Program-made: the position numbers and the translations under genes
Origin: Labrenzia sp. R4_2
Lineage (GTDB): Bacteria > Pseudomonadota > Alphaproteobacteria > Rhizobiales > Stappiaceae
DNA length: 64,000 nucleotides
Reading direction: 5' to 3'
Assembly: GCF_017743865.1 (NCBI RefSeq)
Contig: NZ_JAGHRJ010000009.1
Location: 62,001-126,000 of the forward strand
Shown here: piece after piece, positions 30,585-39,619 of the stretch
Numbering within the stretch: position 1 is the first letter of the stretch
How the letters are laid out: the number at the start of each line of letters is the position of its first letter
The notes under the pieces: generated by a model
Database searches by the model: none
Told to the model about the DNA's origin: nothing
The model's input: the letters and a program-made list of their open reading frames with translations, nothing else

Positions 30585-31532
30585 ATGAATGCGATTTCCC
30601 AAACCCAAGATGTCATTGCCAATTGGCAAGATCAACACAGTGCGCTGTTTGACCGTCAGAACATCAAGCTGAAGCATCGGCTCGCGGAAACTGGATTGTT
30701 TTCCGAAGAAGCTCTTGGAAGGCTGATCGACAAGCTTGAGCCGCATCAATACACCTTGAACACCATGGGCCACGACAAGAATGTCAAAGAGTGGCGCCAT
30801 GGGGAAATCGGCAGCACGAGCGGGACTGAAGTGATCAATTGCATCCGCAACGGCCGTTTGTGGATGAACGTATTCCGGATCATGGACATCGATCCGCAAT
30901 ATGATCGCGTCCTCAACCAGATTTTCTCAGAGTTCGAGGCCCGTGTTCCGCACTTGAAGACCACAATGCGCAACATGTCCCTTCTGGTGTCCTCGCCCAA
31001 GATCCAGGTTTATTATCATGCTGATGTGCAGGGGCAGAGCCTCTGGCAATTGCAGGGAAAAAAACGGGTCTACGTATACCCGGTCAATCAGGCGTTCTTG
31101 ACCGACGAGTCGCTTGAAAAGATCTTGATGCAGGAAACGGAAGAGGAAGTTCCGTATCAGCCGTGGTTTGACGAGTATGCCGAGGTGCACGACCTAGAGG
31201 CCGGCGAGATGATGCATTGGCCGCTATATGGCCCGCACCGGGTCGAAAACCATGATTGCCTGAACATCTCCGTCACCACGGAACATTGGACGCGTGACAT
31301 CCGCCACGAGTTCGCTGTTCGCTATGGCAATGGTGTCTTGCGCCGGACACTGGGTCTTGAGAATTTGTCAACGGCACCCCGAGGTTTTCACGTTTATCCA
31401 AAGGCAGCTGCCGCGCTGGCATGGAAACGCTTAAAGATGGAAAAGAAACGGCAGGTCCGGCGGATCGTCGATTTCCGTCTTGACCCAACGACTGAACTCG
31501 GATTCGTCGATATCGCGCCTTACGAAAAGTAA
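30585..31532 (+). CDS. Cupin/JmjC-like protein, possible Fe(II)/2-oxoglutarate oxygenase
   Basis: 315 residues from ATG 30585; the frame is open 18 codons further upstream but those residues look like a chance hydrophobic stretch. The central region resembles the JmjC/cupin fold: PKIQVYYHADVQGQSLWQLQGKKRVYVYP supplies an H-x-D pair, and GEMMHWPLYGPHRVEN a later histidine, together the iron-binding facial triad of this superfamily. Before it is LLVSSP; after it NISVTTEHWT. Such proteins hydroxylate proteins or small molecules; the substrate is unknown. An arginine-rich C-terminus (KMEKKRQVRR) follows. Between the eno terminator and the convergent FrnE gene, it forms its own unit behind a palindrome. 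Confidence 0.6.
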   Translation: MNAISQTQDVIANWQDQHSALFDRQNIKLKHRLAETGLFSEEALGRLIDKLEPHQYTLNTMGHDKNVKEWRHGEIGSTSGTEVINCIRNGRLWMNVFRIMDIDPQYDRVLNQIFSEFEARVPHLKTTMRNMSLLVSSPKIQVYYHADVQGQSLWQLQGKKRVYVYPVNQAFLTDESLEKILMQETEEEVPYQPWFDEYAEVHDLEAGEMMHWPLYGPHRVENHDCLNISVTTEHWTRDIRHEFAVRYGNGVLRRTLGLENLSTAPRGFHVYPKAAAALAWKRLKMEKKRQVRRIVDFRLDPTTELGFVDIAPYEK

Positions 31533-31542
31533 GCCAAACCAA

Positions 31543-32217
31543 TCATGACGCGGTTTCTGCTTCCACGTCGGTGCGTGTCGCATCGGCGTGCATGATACCG
31601 GCTGCAATGGTTTCGGCCTTTTCTGCGCCTGCAAGCACAAAACGTCCGTCGATGATAAAGCACGGAACACCGGTCACGCCGGATTCCTGGGCTTTGCCAA
31701 TCTGAGTAATGATTTTGTCGAGATCGGTCTCTGTCTCAAGCAGATGCTCGACGAGATCCGATTGCATCCCCGCTTCTTCTGATATGCGGACCAGAAGTTC
31801 GGACTGTGTCAGGTCCTCGCCATCGACAAAATAAGCCTTGAACAGGCGCTCCACCACATCATTTTGCACATCGTCGGCTCGGGACCACAGAATGAGCCGA
31901 TGACAATCCAGCGTGTTCGGTGACAGCTTGATGGCGTCAAAGTCGAACGGGATACCTTCTTCCGTACCGGCCGCTTTGATTTGGGAATAGAAAGCATTCG
32001 CCCGCTCCATTCCTCCAAACTTGTCACTCAGATACTGCTTCCGGTCCTTACCGGTTTTGGGAAGCGTTGCATCGAGCTGAAACGGGTGCCAGCGAACTTC
32101 GACGGGAATGTCAGGCGCTTGTTTAAGCGCAGCTTCGAGCCGGCGTTTGCCGATATAGCACCAGGGGCACATCACATCTGAGACGATATCGATGGTGATT
32201 GCTGGGGTGCTGCTCAT
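31543..32217 (-). CDS. DsbA-family oxidoreductase, FrnE-like
   Basis: 224 residues, no signal peptide, so cytoplasmic. Thioredoxin-fold DsbA family with the active-site CPWC (SDVMCPWCYIGKRRLE), helical insertion containing NTLDCHRLILWS, and the cis-proline loop GVTGVPCFIIDGRFVLAGA. FrnE-type proteins are named after a polyketide gene but are widespread; 2-hydroxychromene-2-carboxylate isomerase is a related activity. The physiological substrate is not known. Convergent with the JmjC-like gene 10 bases away. Confidence 0.88.
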   Translation of the reverse strand: MSSTPAITIDIVSDVMCPWCYIGKRRLEAALKQAPDIPVEVRWHPFQLDATLPKTGKDRKQYLSDKFGGMERANAFYSQIKAAGTEEGIPFDFDAIKLSPNTLDCHRLILWSRADDVQNDVVERLFKAYFVDGEDLTQSELLVRISEEAGMQSDLVEHLLETETDLDKIITQIGKAQESGVTGVPCFIIDGRFVLAGAEKAETIAAGIMHADATRTDVEAETAS

Positions 32218-32326
32218 TCGGGAGACCTTGGGTTTGTTGCAGTTTTTGTACTCTCACTGCCAGACTAGCAGGATGAGTGCGCCGGGGAAATGCCCCGACG
32301 TCCGATCTACACATTGTGAACTGGGT

Positions 32327-33529
32327 TCAGGGCGCCATCACTGTGTGAGCGAGAATGGAGTTTATCCGTTTTTGAAGGCGCAAAGTTCCGGCTTCATTCT
32401 TCAAGACAGCCACAGGGCCAAGACCGCTGACCAGGCAAACCAGATCTTCATCCCGGCTTGTGGCATCCGCAACGGACAGCAAAGTGCCGTTCAGTTCCGC
32501 GAGATCCTCTTCGGTTGAAGCCGGGATATTGAAGTTCTCCGGAGACAGGCGCATCTCCCAAAGATCGAGCCCGCGGGCGGCCATCGCGTTGGCTGTCGTT
32601 TCCAGATAATGCTCATACCGATCTTGATCGAGGCCTCCGACGGTAATTTGTTGCTGAAGCCACATATGGCTTTCTGAGAGAATACGGTCGGCGAGACGGC
32701 GCCGTTTGCCAAGTCGAATTGCTGACGCCAGCCTCCGGTTGAGTGTTTCGGGGCTGTTTCTTCCAAGAAGGACGTCAGAGGCTCCATTCCGGAACAAGGT
32801 AACGACATCTTCTGGGTCTTCACACACAGCCAACACCGGTAGGCTCGCAAAACGGGCGTCCCGCCTGATTTGCTGCATGTAGTCGATGGTGTCTTCGGAC
32901 GTGCTGTCGATGACAACCGCGTCAAACGCCCGCTGCGCCATGAATTCGGTGGCCATACCCCCGTCAAACGCGCCGACGACTTCCACATTGTGGCTACTTG
33001 CCGCCTGCCATTCCAGAAAACGCCCGCTCACCCCGACAACCATCAGGCCGCTGCCGCCGGTGTAGTGGGGTGCCGCACCAAACCCAGGGATCCTGCCGAA
33101 GATGCGCCGGCGGATCCGAGCTTCTTCCGAACGAAGTAGGGCCCGTTGATGAATACAAATCAGCATCACCAGGATGTCATCTGGAACTGACCGTTCCAGG
33201 ATCGCCATCGGTCGGAGCCCGTCGACCGGCTCATCTTCGCTTCCAGTCAGAATATAAAGCGGAACATCGCAGGGCAGAGTTCGTATCTCTGCTGCCAGCC
33301 AAAGAAAGAATGGGCGCCTTTTTTCGGTAGGGATGTCTTGTATGTCGACAATTACCGCCGCCGGCAGCTGTTGCGGTGGAGAGAGTGAGCGATCAAACAG
33401 TCCCATGAGAGAGACATCTTGATCGTTCTCAGCATAGGAAGACGCTGGACGGAGAGGGCACCGTCCCACATACCAATAAGGTCCGCGCCAAGAGAGCGAG
33501 GTTTCTACGTCCATCCCGTTTCCCACCAT
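32327..33529 (-). CDS. Degenerate receiver-type signalling protein with reduced C-terminal domain
   Basis: 400 residues. Residues about 55-150 (AAVIVDIQDIPTEKRRPF, PLYILTG, ILERSVPDD) and 165-275 (DAVVIDSTSEDTIDYMQQIRRD, LPVLAVCEDPEDVVTLFRNGASDVLLG) both have the alternating strand-helix layout of response-regulator receiver domains. The acidic phosphorylation pocket is incomplete: the second domain keeps D in VVIDST, but the paired acidic residues at its start are missing. The C-terminal 120 residues could be a stripped GGDEF-like domain, without GGDEF. The arrangement recalls PleD/PopA-type proteins. ATG 33529 is used; ATG 33514 is nearly as good. Probably a protein-interaction regulator rather than an enzyme. 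Confidence 0.5.
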   Translation of the reverse strand: MVGNGMDVETSLSWRGPYWYVGRCPLRPASSYAENDQDVSLMGLFDRSLSPPQQLPAAVIVDIQDIPTEKRRPFFLWLAAEIRTLPCDVPLYILTGSEDEPVDGLRPMAILERSVPDDILVMLICIHQRALLRSEEARIRRRIFGRIPGFGAAPHYTGGSGLMVVGVSGRFLEWQAASSHNVEVVGAFDGGMATEFMAQRAFDAVVIDSTSEDTIDYMQQIRRDARFASLPVLAVCEDPEDVVTLFRNGASDVLLGRNSPETLNRRLASAIRLGKRRRLADRILSESHMWLQQQITVGGLDQDRYEHYLETTANAMAARGLDLWEMRLSPENFNIPASTEEDLAELNGTLLSVADATSRDEDLVCLVSGLGPVAVLKNEAGTLRLQKRINSILAHTVMAP

Positions 33530-33558
33530 CGACCTGCCTTCATCAGGTCCCTCTTATA

Positions 33559-35193
33559 TTACGCGACAGCCGCAGGCAGCCTTTGTGTGCGGAGTGTCAA
33601 TCGGTCACGGCACACGGTACCGTCGTCATTTCGCGGCAACGATTGCAATATCAACACTCTGTGAGGGATTTTGGCAAGGTCAACTCCCTCTGCGTCAAGA
33701 TAGGCAAAAAAGGCACCGGCATCGGGCACATGGCCAGGTTCTGGTACGAGGGCCGCGTACATGCGCGCACCGAGGAGCGGGTCTTCGACAATGAAAGCGG
33801 CCGCTTCCCGTATCCCGGGATAAGACGAATAGATCACATCAATCGTCTCCAGGTTTCCGGTGCCCAAGGCATAAAGACCAGGCATGCCAAAACCATTCAA
33901 CCCTTCATCGGTGACAGAGACCTTGATATTTGTATTCAAATATCCGTTGCCTTCCCACCGCAGGCGGCGCTGATTGCCGTTTAGGGTCCGCCACCCGATA
34001 TCGGGCACCATTGGACCGCGCACCAGCAAGGTCGGCATTTGGTCTTCATATGTCTCCGAGACGGCGATTTCGACTAGGGCTGGCCCGCTTTCACACCCCT
34101 CTGGCCCCTGATGCTTTCCCAGGGGTATGGGCCTTGATTTCGCACTCGGGCCCCGCGCATGGGCCGTCAGGGCAAATTCGTCTGCGATATTGAGATCAAC
34201 CATTCGCCTGCGCGGTACGAACGTTGTTGGCTGCGGCGAGGAGATGTTCCAGGCAGCCAGGAGGGTCGTGTTCACATCGCCAAGCTTACGGTCCAGTGTC
34301 TGCGCAAGTGGCCCCGGTGCGAGAACAACATCCGCTTTGACGGCTTTGGCATGGTCGGCAAGATTAGCAAGCGACGTCGGGTGATGAAGATGAAGCGTTC
34401 CTGCCGTCATCAGCCAGGGCACAAGCCCGCCGCCAAGACCGGTCAGCCCACTGAGGGAATAGGGGAGGACAATATTGCCCGCTTCCTTGATATGCGCTTC
34501 GTTGATCACCAAAGTGCCGCAGGAGGTCCAGTGATTGTGGCACCGGCTGACCGGCATGTTTTCTTCGCCGCTCCGGCTCCAGCAGATGGTCGCCGCATGA
34601 TCCGCGGGATCCGGGCGCGGTTCACTCCGCTCGAACTGCAACTCATCTCCCATTTCGGCAAGCATTGGCCCAAGTTCAATCAACCCGTCTGGGATGTCCT
34701 TTCCAAGACCGAAAACAAAGCGCAGCGAAAACAGTTCAGCAGCAACATCCCGCGCGGCTGTACCAACATCGCGCGTTTCAATCCTGTCTGCCGCAATCAG
34801 GCCCTTTGCACCGATCGAATTAAGCGCATCAAGAACGTTTTTTTGCCGCCAATGCAGGGGAAGCGGGGAAACGATCAAATCGGCACGTAAGGCGGCCAAT
34901 ATTGCAATGACGGTGTCTACGGTGTTGGGCGATTGGACACCAACCACATGATCTTGCGTGAGCCCGACTGCGCCATAAAACGCGGCAAGCTTGTCGATCT
35001 CGCGATCCGCTTCAGCGTAGGTCAGTCGGCGTGGTGCGCCGCCTGTCCAGGTTGCGCGATCCGGCGCATCGACAATGGCGACTCGGTCGGGGTGGGTTTC
35101 GGCGGTTTGGCGGAAAATTTCATCAAGCGGCAAATCGGACCAGGCTCCGCTTTCATGATGTTCCTGCACCAGGCTTTCAGGCGTTACTTTCAT
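33559..35193 (-). CDS. Acyl-CoA synthetase-like (AMP-binding superfamily) protein, degenerate
   Basis: 544 residues. The overall plan is that of adenylate-forming enzymes: N-terminal THPDRVAIVD and RLTYAEADREIDKLAAFY, a P-loop position at ATICWSRSGEENMPVSR, ALGTGNLETID near the hinge, and a C-terminal LPRNDDGTVCRDRL. Key residues are changed: the Ser/Thr/Gly-rich ATP motif is replaced by SRSGEENMP, and the adenylation lysine of the usual LPR-x3-GK-x2R is threonine (T encoded at 33616-33618). It may be inactive or act on an unusual substrate. GTG 35241 would overlap the upstream gene; ATG 35193, 24 bases after its stop, is preferred. Confidence 0.65.
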   Translation of the reverse strand: MKVTPESLVQEHHESGAWSDLPLDEIFRQTAETHPDRVAIVDAPDRATWTGGAPRRLTYAEADREIDKLAAFYGAVGLTQDHVVGVQSPNTVDTVIAILAALRADLIVSPLPLHWRQKNVLDALNSIGAKGLIAADRIETRDVGTAARDVAAELFSLRFVFGLGKDIPDGLIELGPMLAEMGDELQFERSEPRPDPADHAATICWSRSGEENMPVSRCHNHWTSCGTLVINEAHIKEAGNIVLPYSLSGLTGLGGGLVPWLMTAGTLHLHHPTSLANLADHAKAVKADVVLAPGPLAQTLDRKLGDVNTTLLAAWNISSPQPTTFVPRRRMVDLNIADEFALTAHARGPSAKSRPIPLGKHQGPEGCESGPALVEIAVSETYEDQMPTLLVRGPMVPDIGWRTLNGNQRRLRWEGNGYLNTNIKVSVTDEGLNGFGMPGLYALGTGNLETIDVIYSSYPGIREAAAFIVEDPLLGARMYAALVPEPGHVPDAGAFFAYLDAEGVDLAKIPHRVLILQSLPRNDDGTVCRDRLTLRTQRLPAAVA

Positions 35194-35216
35194 TTTCAAG
35201 TCGTCCGTAGGTCCGA

Positions 35217-37133
35217 TCAGTTGAGTGAGGTTGACCACCACGTGTCCAGTTCATCCCCATAAAGAGAATGGTGGCTTGGCGGCGAAACGCGTTTCCAGTG
35301 TGCGGCCCAATAATCGGGCAAGTGATAAAGCGGTACCGAGTAGGCGCCTGAGATCAAAACCCGGTCAAAGGCGCGCACCGCATCGACAAAGTGTTCCCTG
35401 GACCGGGCACCGACGATTTCGTCGATCAAGGCGTCAATCGCCGGTTCGCTGGCCCCGACGAAGTTGAAGGATCCCTCAGTTTCAGCAGCTTGTGATGACC
35501 AGCGCCCGTATTGTTCCGCGCCCGGAGACAGCGAAGACGTCCAGGTGTTGAACACCATGTCGAAATCGCGCCGTGTGCGCCTGTCTTCGAACTGGGACGG
35601 ATCTACACTGCGAACCGTTGCCTCTATTCCAAGCAATTCCAGGGTCCGTATATAGGCAAGGGCCAGTTTTTCCTCGTCTTCGTTTTTGGACAGGATTTCG
35701 AAACTGAGCGGTTCGCCTGTTTCCTGATGGATCAACTTGCGGTCTTGAAGCGCGTATCCGGCTTTCTTGAATTCATTCAGGGCCGCACGGAGAACTTTCC
35801 GGTCCCTGCCGGAGCCATCCGCATCTGCCGGCCGCCACGTGCCCTCCAGAACGTCCGGGTCAACAGCATCGGGGAAGGGGGCAAGCAACGCGCGTTCTCG
35901 TTCGCTCGCAGGCCGGCCGATCGATGACAGTTCGGAATTGTCCCAATAACCAGCTGTCCGCCTGTAGAGCCCATAGTAGAGATTGTCGTTCACCCACTTG
36001 AAGTCGAACAGCATCCTGAGTGCTTTTCGGGTCATCCGGTCGGAAAATTGGTCTCGGCGGGTGTTGAACGCCATGCCTTGCGTGGGCGCTGGAACACCAC
36101 GCGGGATCTCCAGCTTTATGACATCGCCATCCTTGGCGGCAGGAAAGTCAAAGCCACTGGCCCAGCGAACGGGATCGCCGAATTTCAGAAAATCGATGAG
36201 GCCTTTTTTGAATGATTCCTGGAGCGTGGTCTCATCGCGGTAGTATTCGACACGGATCTCATCGAAATTGTCGAAACCCCTTTTGACGGGTAGGTCGTTC
36301 GCCCAGTAGTCCGGATTTTTCTCGTAAACCACCAGCCGGCCTGGTTCGATGGTCTTAAATGTGTAGGGGCCGGAGGCAACAAGCGGTGTAAGGGTCGAGC
36401 GGTCGAACGTTTCGGCATCTGTGTGTTTTTTGGAAAAGATCGGGGCAAGGGCAACCAGCAGGGGCAGTTCCCGGTTGTCGCCATTTTCAAAAACCAGTTT
36501 CAGGCGGTTGGGCGCAGTGACAGTCTTTTCCTTAATCTGCGCATACCAGTTACGGAATGGCGGACGTCCCTTTTCCTCTATGATTTCTAATGAAAAGATC
36601 ACGTCTTCAACTGTAACCGGCGAGCCATCTGAGAATTTGGCGTCCGGATTGAGCTCAAACTCGATCCATTCGCGGCTATCTGGCATTCGAACGCGCTGTG
36701 CGAGCAGCCCGTAAAGGGAAAACGGCTCTGCATAAGACCGAACCAGCAGGCTTTCAAAGATGTTGTTGCCGAACTGACGTTCCCGCATACCCCGGGCAGA
36801 CGTCCAGCCGCCTTGAACGATGAAAGAATTCAGGCTGTTGAAAGTCCCTTGAACACCCAACGTGATGGAACCGCCTTTAGGTGCATTAGGATTTGCGTAT
36901 GGAAAAGGCGTATCAGGTGGCAGAGCCGGTTCGCCATGCATCGCAATGCCATGAGACCATTTGACCGAGTCGTCGGCCGAATATGCAGCGGGAGCAAAAA
37001 GTGTCCAAAGCACAGTGGCCATGCCGAGAGAAACGGCAAACAGCAACGTCTGTGCGGTTTTCGCACAGCTGCTTTTTTCTGAATGTCGCGGCCAGTTGAA
37101 CATGACAAATACGGAAAACCGGTTGATTCTCAT
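35217..37133 (-). CDS. Family-5 extracellular solute-binding protein (YejA-like)
   Basis: 638 residues. A long N-terminal region ends in a hydrophobic segment and signal cleavage near APAAYSA. The mature protein has the family-5 oligopeptide-binding layout: GGSITLGVQGTFNSLNSFIVQGG, WIEFELNPDAKFSDGSPVTVEDVIFSLEI, LVASGPYTFKTIEPGRLVVYEKNPDYWANDLPV, RGVPAPTQGMAFNTRRDQFSD, and LYHLPDYWAAHWKRVS. This matches the YejA/microcin-C subgroup that feeds YejBEF peptide permeases, but no permease is adjacent. Start uncertain: TTG 37151, ATG 37133 and ATG 37103 all lack good ribosome-binding sites. The AMP-binding gene follows in the same direction. Confidence 0.85.
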   Translation of the reverse strand: MRINRFSVFVMFNWPRHSEKSSCAKTAQTLLFAVSLGMATVLWTLFAPAAYSADDSVKWSHGIAMHGEPALPPDTPFPYANPNAPKGGSITLGVQGTFNSLNSFIVQGGWTSARGMRERQFGNNIFESLLVRSYAEPFSLYGLLAQRVRMPDSREWIEFELNPDAKFSDGSPVTVEDVIFSLEIIEEKGRPPFRNWYAQIKEKTVTAPNRLKLVFENGDNRELPLLVALAPIFSKKHTDAETFDRSTLTPLVASGPYTFKTIEPGRLVVYEKNPDYWANDLPVKRGFDNFDEIRVEYYRDETTLQESFKKGLIDFLKFGDPVRWASGFDFPAAKDGDVIKLEIPRGVPAPTQGMAFNTRRDQFSDRMTRKALRMLFDFKWVNDNLYYGLYRRTAGYWDNSELSSIGRPASERERALLAPFPDAVDPDVLEGTWRPADADGSGRDRKVLRAALNEFKKAGYALQDRKLIHQETGEPLSFEILSKNEDEEKLALAYIRTLELLGIEATVRSVDPSQFEDRRTRRDFDMVFNTWTSSLSPGAEQYGRWSSQAAETEGSFNFVGASEPAIDALIDEIVGARSREHFVDAVRAFDRVLISGAYSVPLYHLPDYWAAHWKRVSPPSHHSLYGDELDTWWSTSLN

Positions 37134-37368
37134 TTCAAAAGCGTACCACAAGGAAATAAAGGCAGCGCGTCGAACAAGCAGGAAACTGTTGGATATTCAG
37201 AATTGTTTCGCAGATCGGAAAGTGCGTTGCATATCGGTCACCCTCTTGCCCAAATTGGATGTCTTACCATGGAAAACCGACATGAAAGCGCGGCCGGGTC
37301 TTGCGGTTGTATGCGGAATGTCACAGAACAGCGCAAAGATTTGCACATCCACGATTGAGGACGTTTCG

Positions 37369-37986
37369 ATGAAGAGTGTTTTGAAAAGAGGATTGATCGC
37401 TGGCGCCGCCGCCGCGCTCGTGACCCTGTCTTCTTTCGCAAGTGCTCCCGCAATTGCCCAGGAAGAAGAGAGCCCTTGGACAAAGGCGTGTAACAAGAAC
37501 GAGCAGACCAATAACAAGGAAGTCTGCTTCATTTCTATTGAGTTGCGGACGAATACCGGTCAGTTCCTGAGCAACGTCGCCATTCAGGAAGTTGAAGGCG
37601 AAGCTCGGAAGAAGCTCCTGGTGGCTGTGCCGACCGGGGTTTTGATTCAGCCAGGCGTTCGCATCCAGATCGATGACAGCAAGCCGGTTCAGGGCAAGTA
37701 CAGCATCTGTGCGCCGAATGCGTGTTACGCCGAGTTGGCAATCGACAACAACTTCGTCAACGCGATGAAGCAGGGCGGTGGCATGCGGGTTATCCCGTTC
37801 AACCAGCAGGGCAAGGAAATCGCTTTTGACGTCACGCTGATTGGCTTCACCAAGGTCTATGACGGCGCGCCGATGGACATTGCTGAGCTGCAAAAGCGTC
37901 AGGAAGAACTGCAGAACGAGTTGCAGAAACGGGCTGATGAGGCACGTCAGAAGCTGATCGACGCACAAAACGCAGCCAACCAGTAA
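37369..37986 (+). CDS. Invasion-associated locus B (IalB) family protein
   Basis: 205 residues. ATG 37369 follows GAGGACGTTTCG; the frame continues far upstream inside the divergent gene, but without similarity. Signal peptide about 28 residues (RGLIAGAAAALVTLSSFASAPAIAQ). The mature part follows IalB: WTKACNK-type start, CFISIELRTNTGQFLSNVAIQEVEG, LLVAVPTGVLIQPGVRIQIDD, YSICAPNACYAELAIDNNFVNAMKQG with paired cysteines, and a charged C-terminal coiled coil of Gln/Glu/Lys (LQKRQEELQNELQKRADE). IalB was named in Bartonella but is common in non-pathogens; role unknown, presumably periplasmic. Confidence 0.9.
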   Translation: MKSVLKRGLIAGAAAALVTLSSFASAPAIAQEEESPWTKACNKNEQTNNKEVCFISIELRTNTGQFLSNVAIQEVEGEARKKLLVAVPTGVLIQPGVRIQIDDSKPVQGKYSICAPNACYAELAIDNNFVNAMKQGGGMRVIPFNQQGKEIAFDVTLIGFTKVYDGAPMDIAELQKRQEELQNELQKRADEARQKLIDAQNAANQ

Positions 37987-38014
37987 GATCTCTTCTTAGT
38001 GATAATATCCGATC

Positions 38015-38045
38015 AGGCCGGAGCAAAAATGCTCCGGCCTTTTTG
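38015..38045 (+). terminator. Terminator of the ialB-like gene
   Basis: 10-bp perfect stem AGGCCGGAGC / GCTCCGGCCT with loop AAAAAT followed by TTTTG. Confidence 0.93.
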
Positions 38046-38075
38046 TTTGTGTCGAAAAAACAGGGGTGCGGCCAA

Positions 38076-38105
38076 CAAAAAAGCCGGACCTAATAACCCG
38101 GCTTT
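38076..38105 (-). terminator. Terminator of hspQ
   Basis: Leftward stem AAAGCCGG / CCGGCTTT with a 10-base loop and a T-run (TTTTTTG). It faces the ialB terminator 30 bases away, closing two convergent units. Confidence 0.88.
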
Positions 38106-38136
38106 CAATCTTCGGAGCTGCTAGTCATGAAGATCT

Positions 38137-38460
38137 TCAGTGCATCTCCACAGACCGCGGCAGATAAGACCCATCTGACTGTTCTTCGAAGATCTCAGCA
38201 ACCTGCGGATGGCGCACCGGCTCACCTGTCATGTCGGGAACAAGGTTTTGTTCGCTGACATAAGCGACGTACTCGGTTTCATCGTTTTCGGCGAGCAGAT
38301 GATAAAACGGCTGGTCGCGTTTCGGACGAACGTCTTCTGGAATGGCATCCCACCATTCTTCGGTGTTGCTGAAGGTCGGGTCGACATCAAAGATTACCCC
38401 GCGAAAGGGGTACACCCGGTGCCGAACCACCTGACCTATTTTGAATTTCGCCGTACGCAT
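38137..38460 (-). CDS. hspQ: Heat-shock protein HspQ
   Basis: 107 residues. Matches the HspQ/YccV-like hemimethylated-DNA-binding family: AKFKIGQVVRHRVYPFRGVIFDVDPTF, then EEWWDAIPEDVRPKRDQPFYHLLAEN and TEYVAYVSEQNLVPDMTGEPVRHP. In E. coli HspQ is a small cytoplasmic protein that modulates Lon protease and DnaA turnover. Single gene with its own terminator. Confidence 0.93.
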   Translation of the reverse strand: MRTAKFKIGQVVRHRVYPFRGVIFDVDPTFSNTEEWWDAIPEDVRPKRDQPFYHLLAENDETEYVAYVSEQNLVPDMTGEPVRHPQVAEIFEEQSDGSYLPRSVEMH

Positions 38461-38564
38461 GATTACTCAATCGCCAACTGCTTGCATGTGCAGGAAGTAG
38501 CTTTCCTATTGTGCACATGCAAGGGGTCTAAGTGTCAATATTACCTCGGCAAACTTGCCGAAAT

Positions 38565-39608
38565 CTAAAGACCGTACACTTCTGCAAGGTCTGCATCCTT
38601 GGACGCGACAACTTTAGCCAGGTCAACAATCACCTTGGCCTGCTTCCAGGTCGCGTCATCTTGCATCTTTCCATCGATCATGACCGCGCCCGTTCCGTCA
38701 GGCATGGCCTCAAGGATCTTTTTAGCAAAGGCAACTTCGCCGGGATCTGGCGAAAAGACCCGCTTGGCAATATCGATTTGTGTCGGATGCAATGACCAGG
38801 CGCCCAGGCAGCCCATCAGGAACGCATTGCGGAATTGGCTCTCGCACGCATCTGTGTCGGAAAAGTCACCAAAGGGCCCATAGAACGGCTTCAATCCATA
38901 CGATAGGCAAGCATCCACCATCTTTGCCACCGTGTAATGCCAAAGATCTTGCTGGTATGCCGTTCGTGCCGCACCTTCGGTTGGGTCTGCAAGAACTGCG
39001 TAATCTGGATGTCCGCCGCCAACCCGGGTGGTTTTCATGCCACGCGAGGCTGCAAGATCAGCCGGACCCAGGCTCATGCCGTGCATCCGCGGACTTGCAG
39101 CGGCAATCGCCTCAACATTCTTCACCCCTTCGGCGGTTTCAAGGATCGCGTGAATGAGGATCGGTTTTTGAATGCCCGCCTTCGCTTCAAGCTGCGCAAG
39201 AAGCTGGTCGAGATAGTGAATGTCCCAAGGACCCTCGACTTTCGGCAGCATGATGACATCGAGTTTCTCACCAACTGCCGGAACGATTTCCATCAGATCA
39301 TCCAAAAACCAGGGGCTGTTCAGGCAGTTTACCCTTGTCCAAAGCCCCGTTTGGCCGAAGTCGTTGTCTTGGGCCATCTGGATGAAGCCACGGCGTGCGT
39401 CCGTTTTGGCATCGGCGGGAATTGCGTCCTCGAGATTGCCGAGGACCACGTCTACCTTGGCAATGAGATCCGGCACCTTGGCGCGCATTTTCTCAATATG
39501 CGGCGGAACGAAATGGATCATCCGCTCAAGGGTCACGGGCAGTTCACGGAAGGGATCCGGCGCTCCGATCGCAAGGGGTTTGTAAAATGCGCTCGGGGTT
39601 TTGGTCAA
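38565..39608 (-). CDS. HpcH/HpaI aldolase family CoA-ester lyase (malyl-CoA-lyase type)
   Basis: 347 residues from TTG 39608, which stands seven bases after GGAGGA; no ATG is available before the conserved domain. TIM-barrel CoA lyase pattern: [17 protein letters not shown] (acidic metal ligands), [65 protein letters not shown] and [13 protein letters not shown]. Closest in pattern to Rhodobacter Mcl1-type L-malyl-/beta-methylmalyl-CoA lyase and the related malyl-CoA thioesterase, and probably links glyoxylate, acetyl-CoA or propionyl-CoA metabolism. No other ethylmalonyl-CoA pathway gene is in the window. Confidence 0.82.
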   Translation of the reverse strand: MTKTPSAFYKPLAIGAPDPFRELPVTLERMIHFVPPHIEKMRAKVPDLIAKVDVVLGNLEDAIPADAKTDARRGFIQMAQDNDFGQTGLWTRVNCLNSPWFLDDLMEIVPAVGEKLDVIMLPKVEGPWDIHYLDQLLAQLEAKAGIQKPILIHAILETAEGVKNVEAIAAASPRMHGMSLGPADLAASRGMKTTRVGGGHPDYAVLADPTEGAARTAYQQDLWHYTVAKMVDACLSYGLKPFYGPFGDFSDTDACESQFRNAFLMGCLGAWSLHPTQIDIAKRVFSPDPGEVAFAKKILEAMPDGTGAVMIDGKMQDDATWKQAKVIVDLAKVVASKDADLAEVYGL

Positions 39609-39619
39609 AATGCTGTCCT

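Noticed and set aside
36961..37368. Upstream extension of the IalB frame
   Set aside because: It lies on the antisense of the binding-protein gene and lacks similarity; a good start with ribosome-binding site and signal peptide is at 37369.
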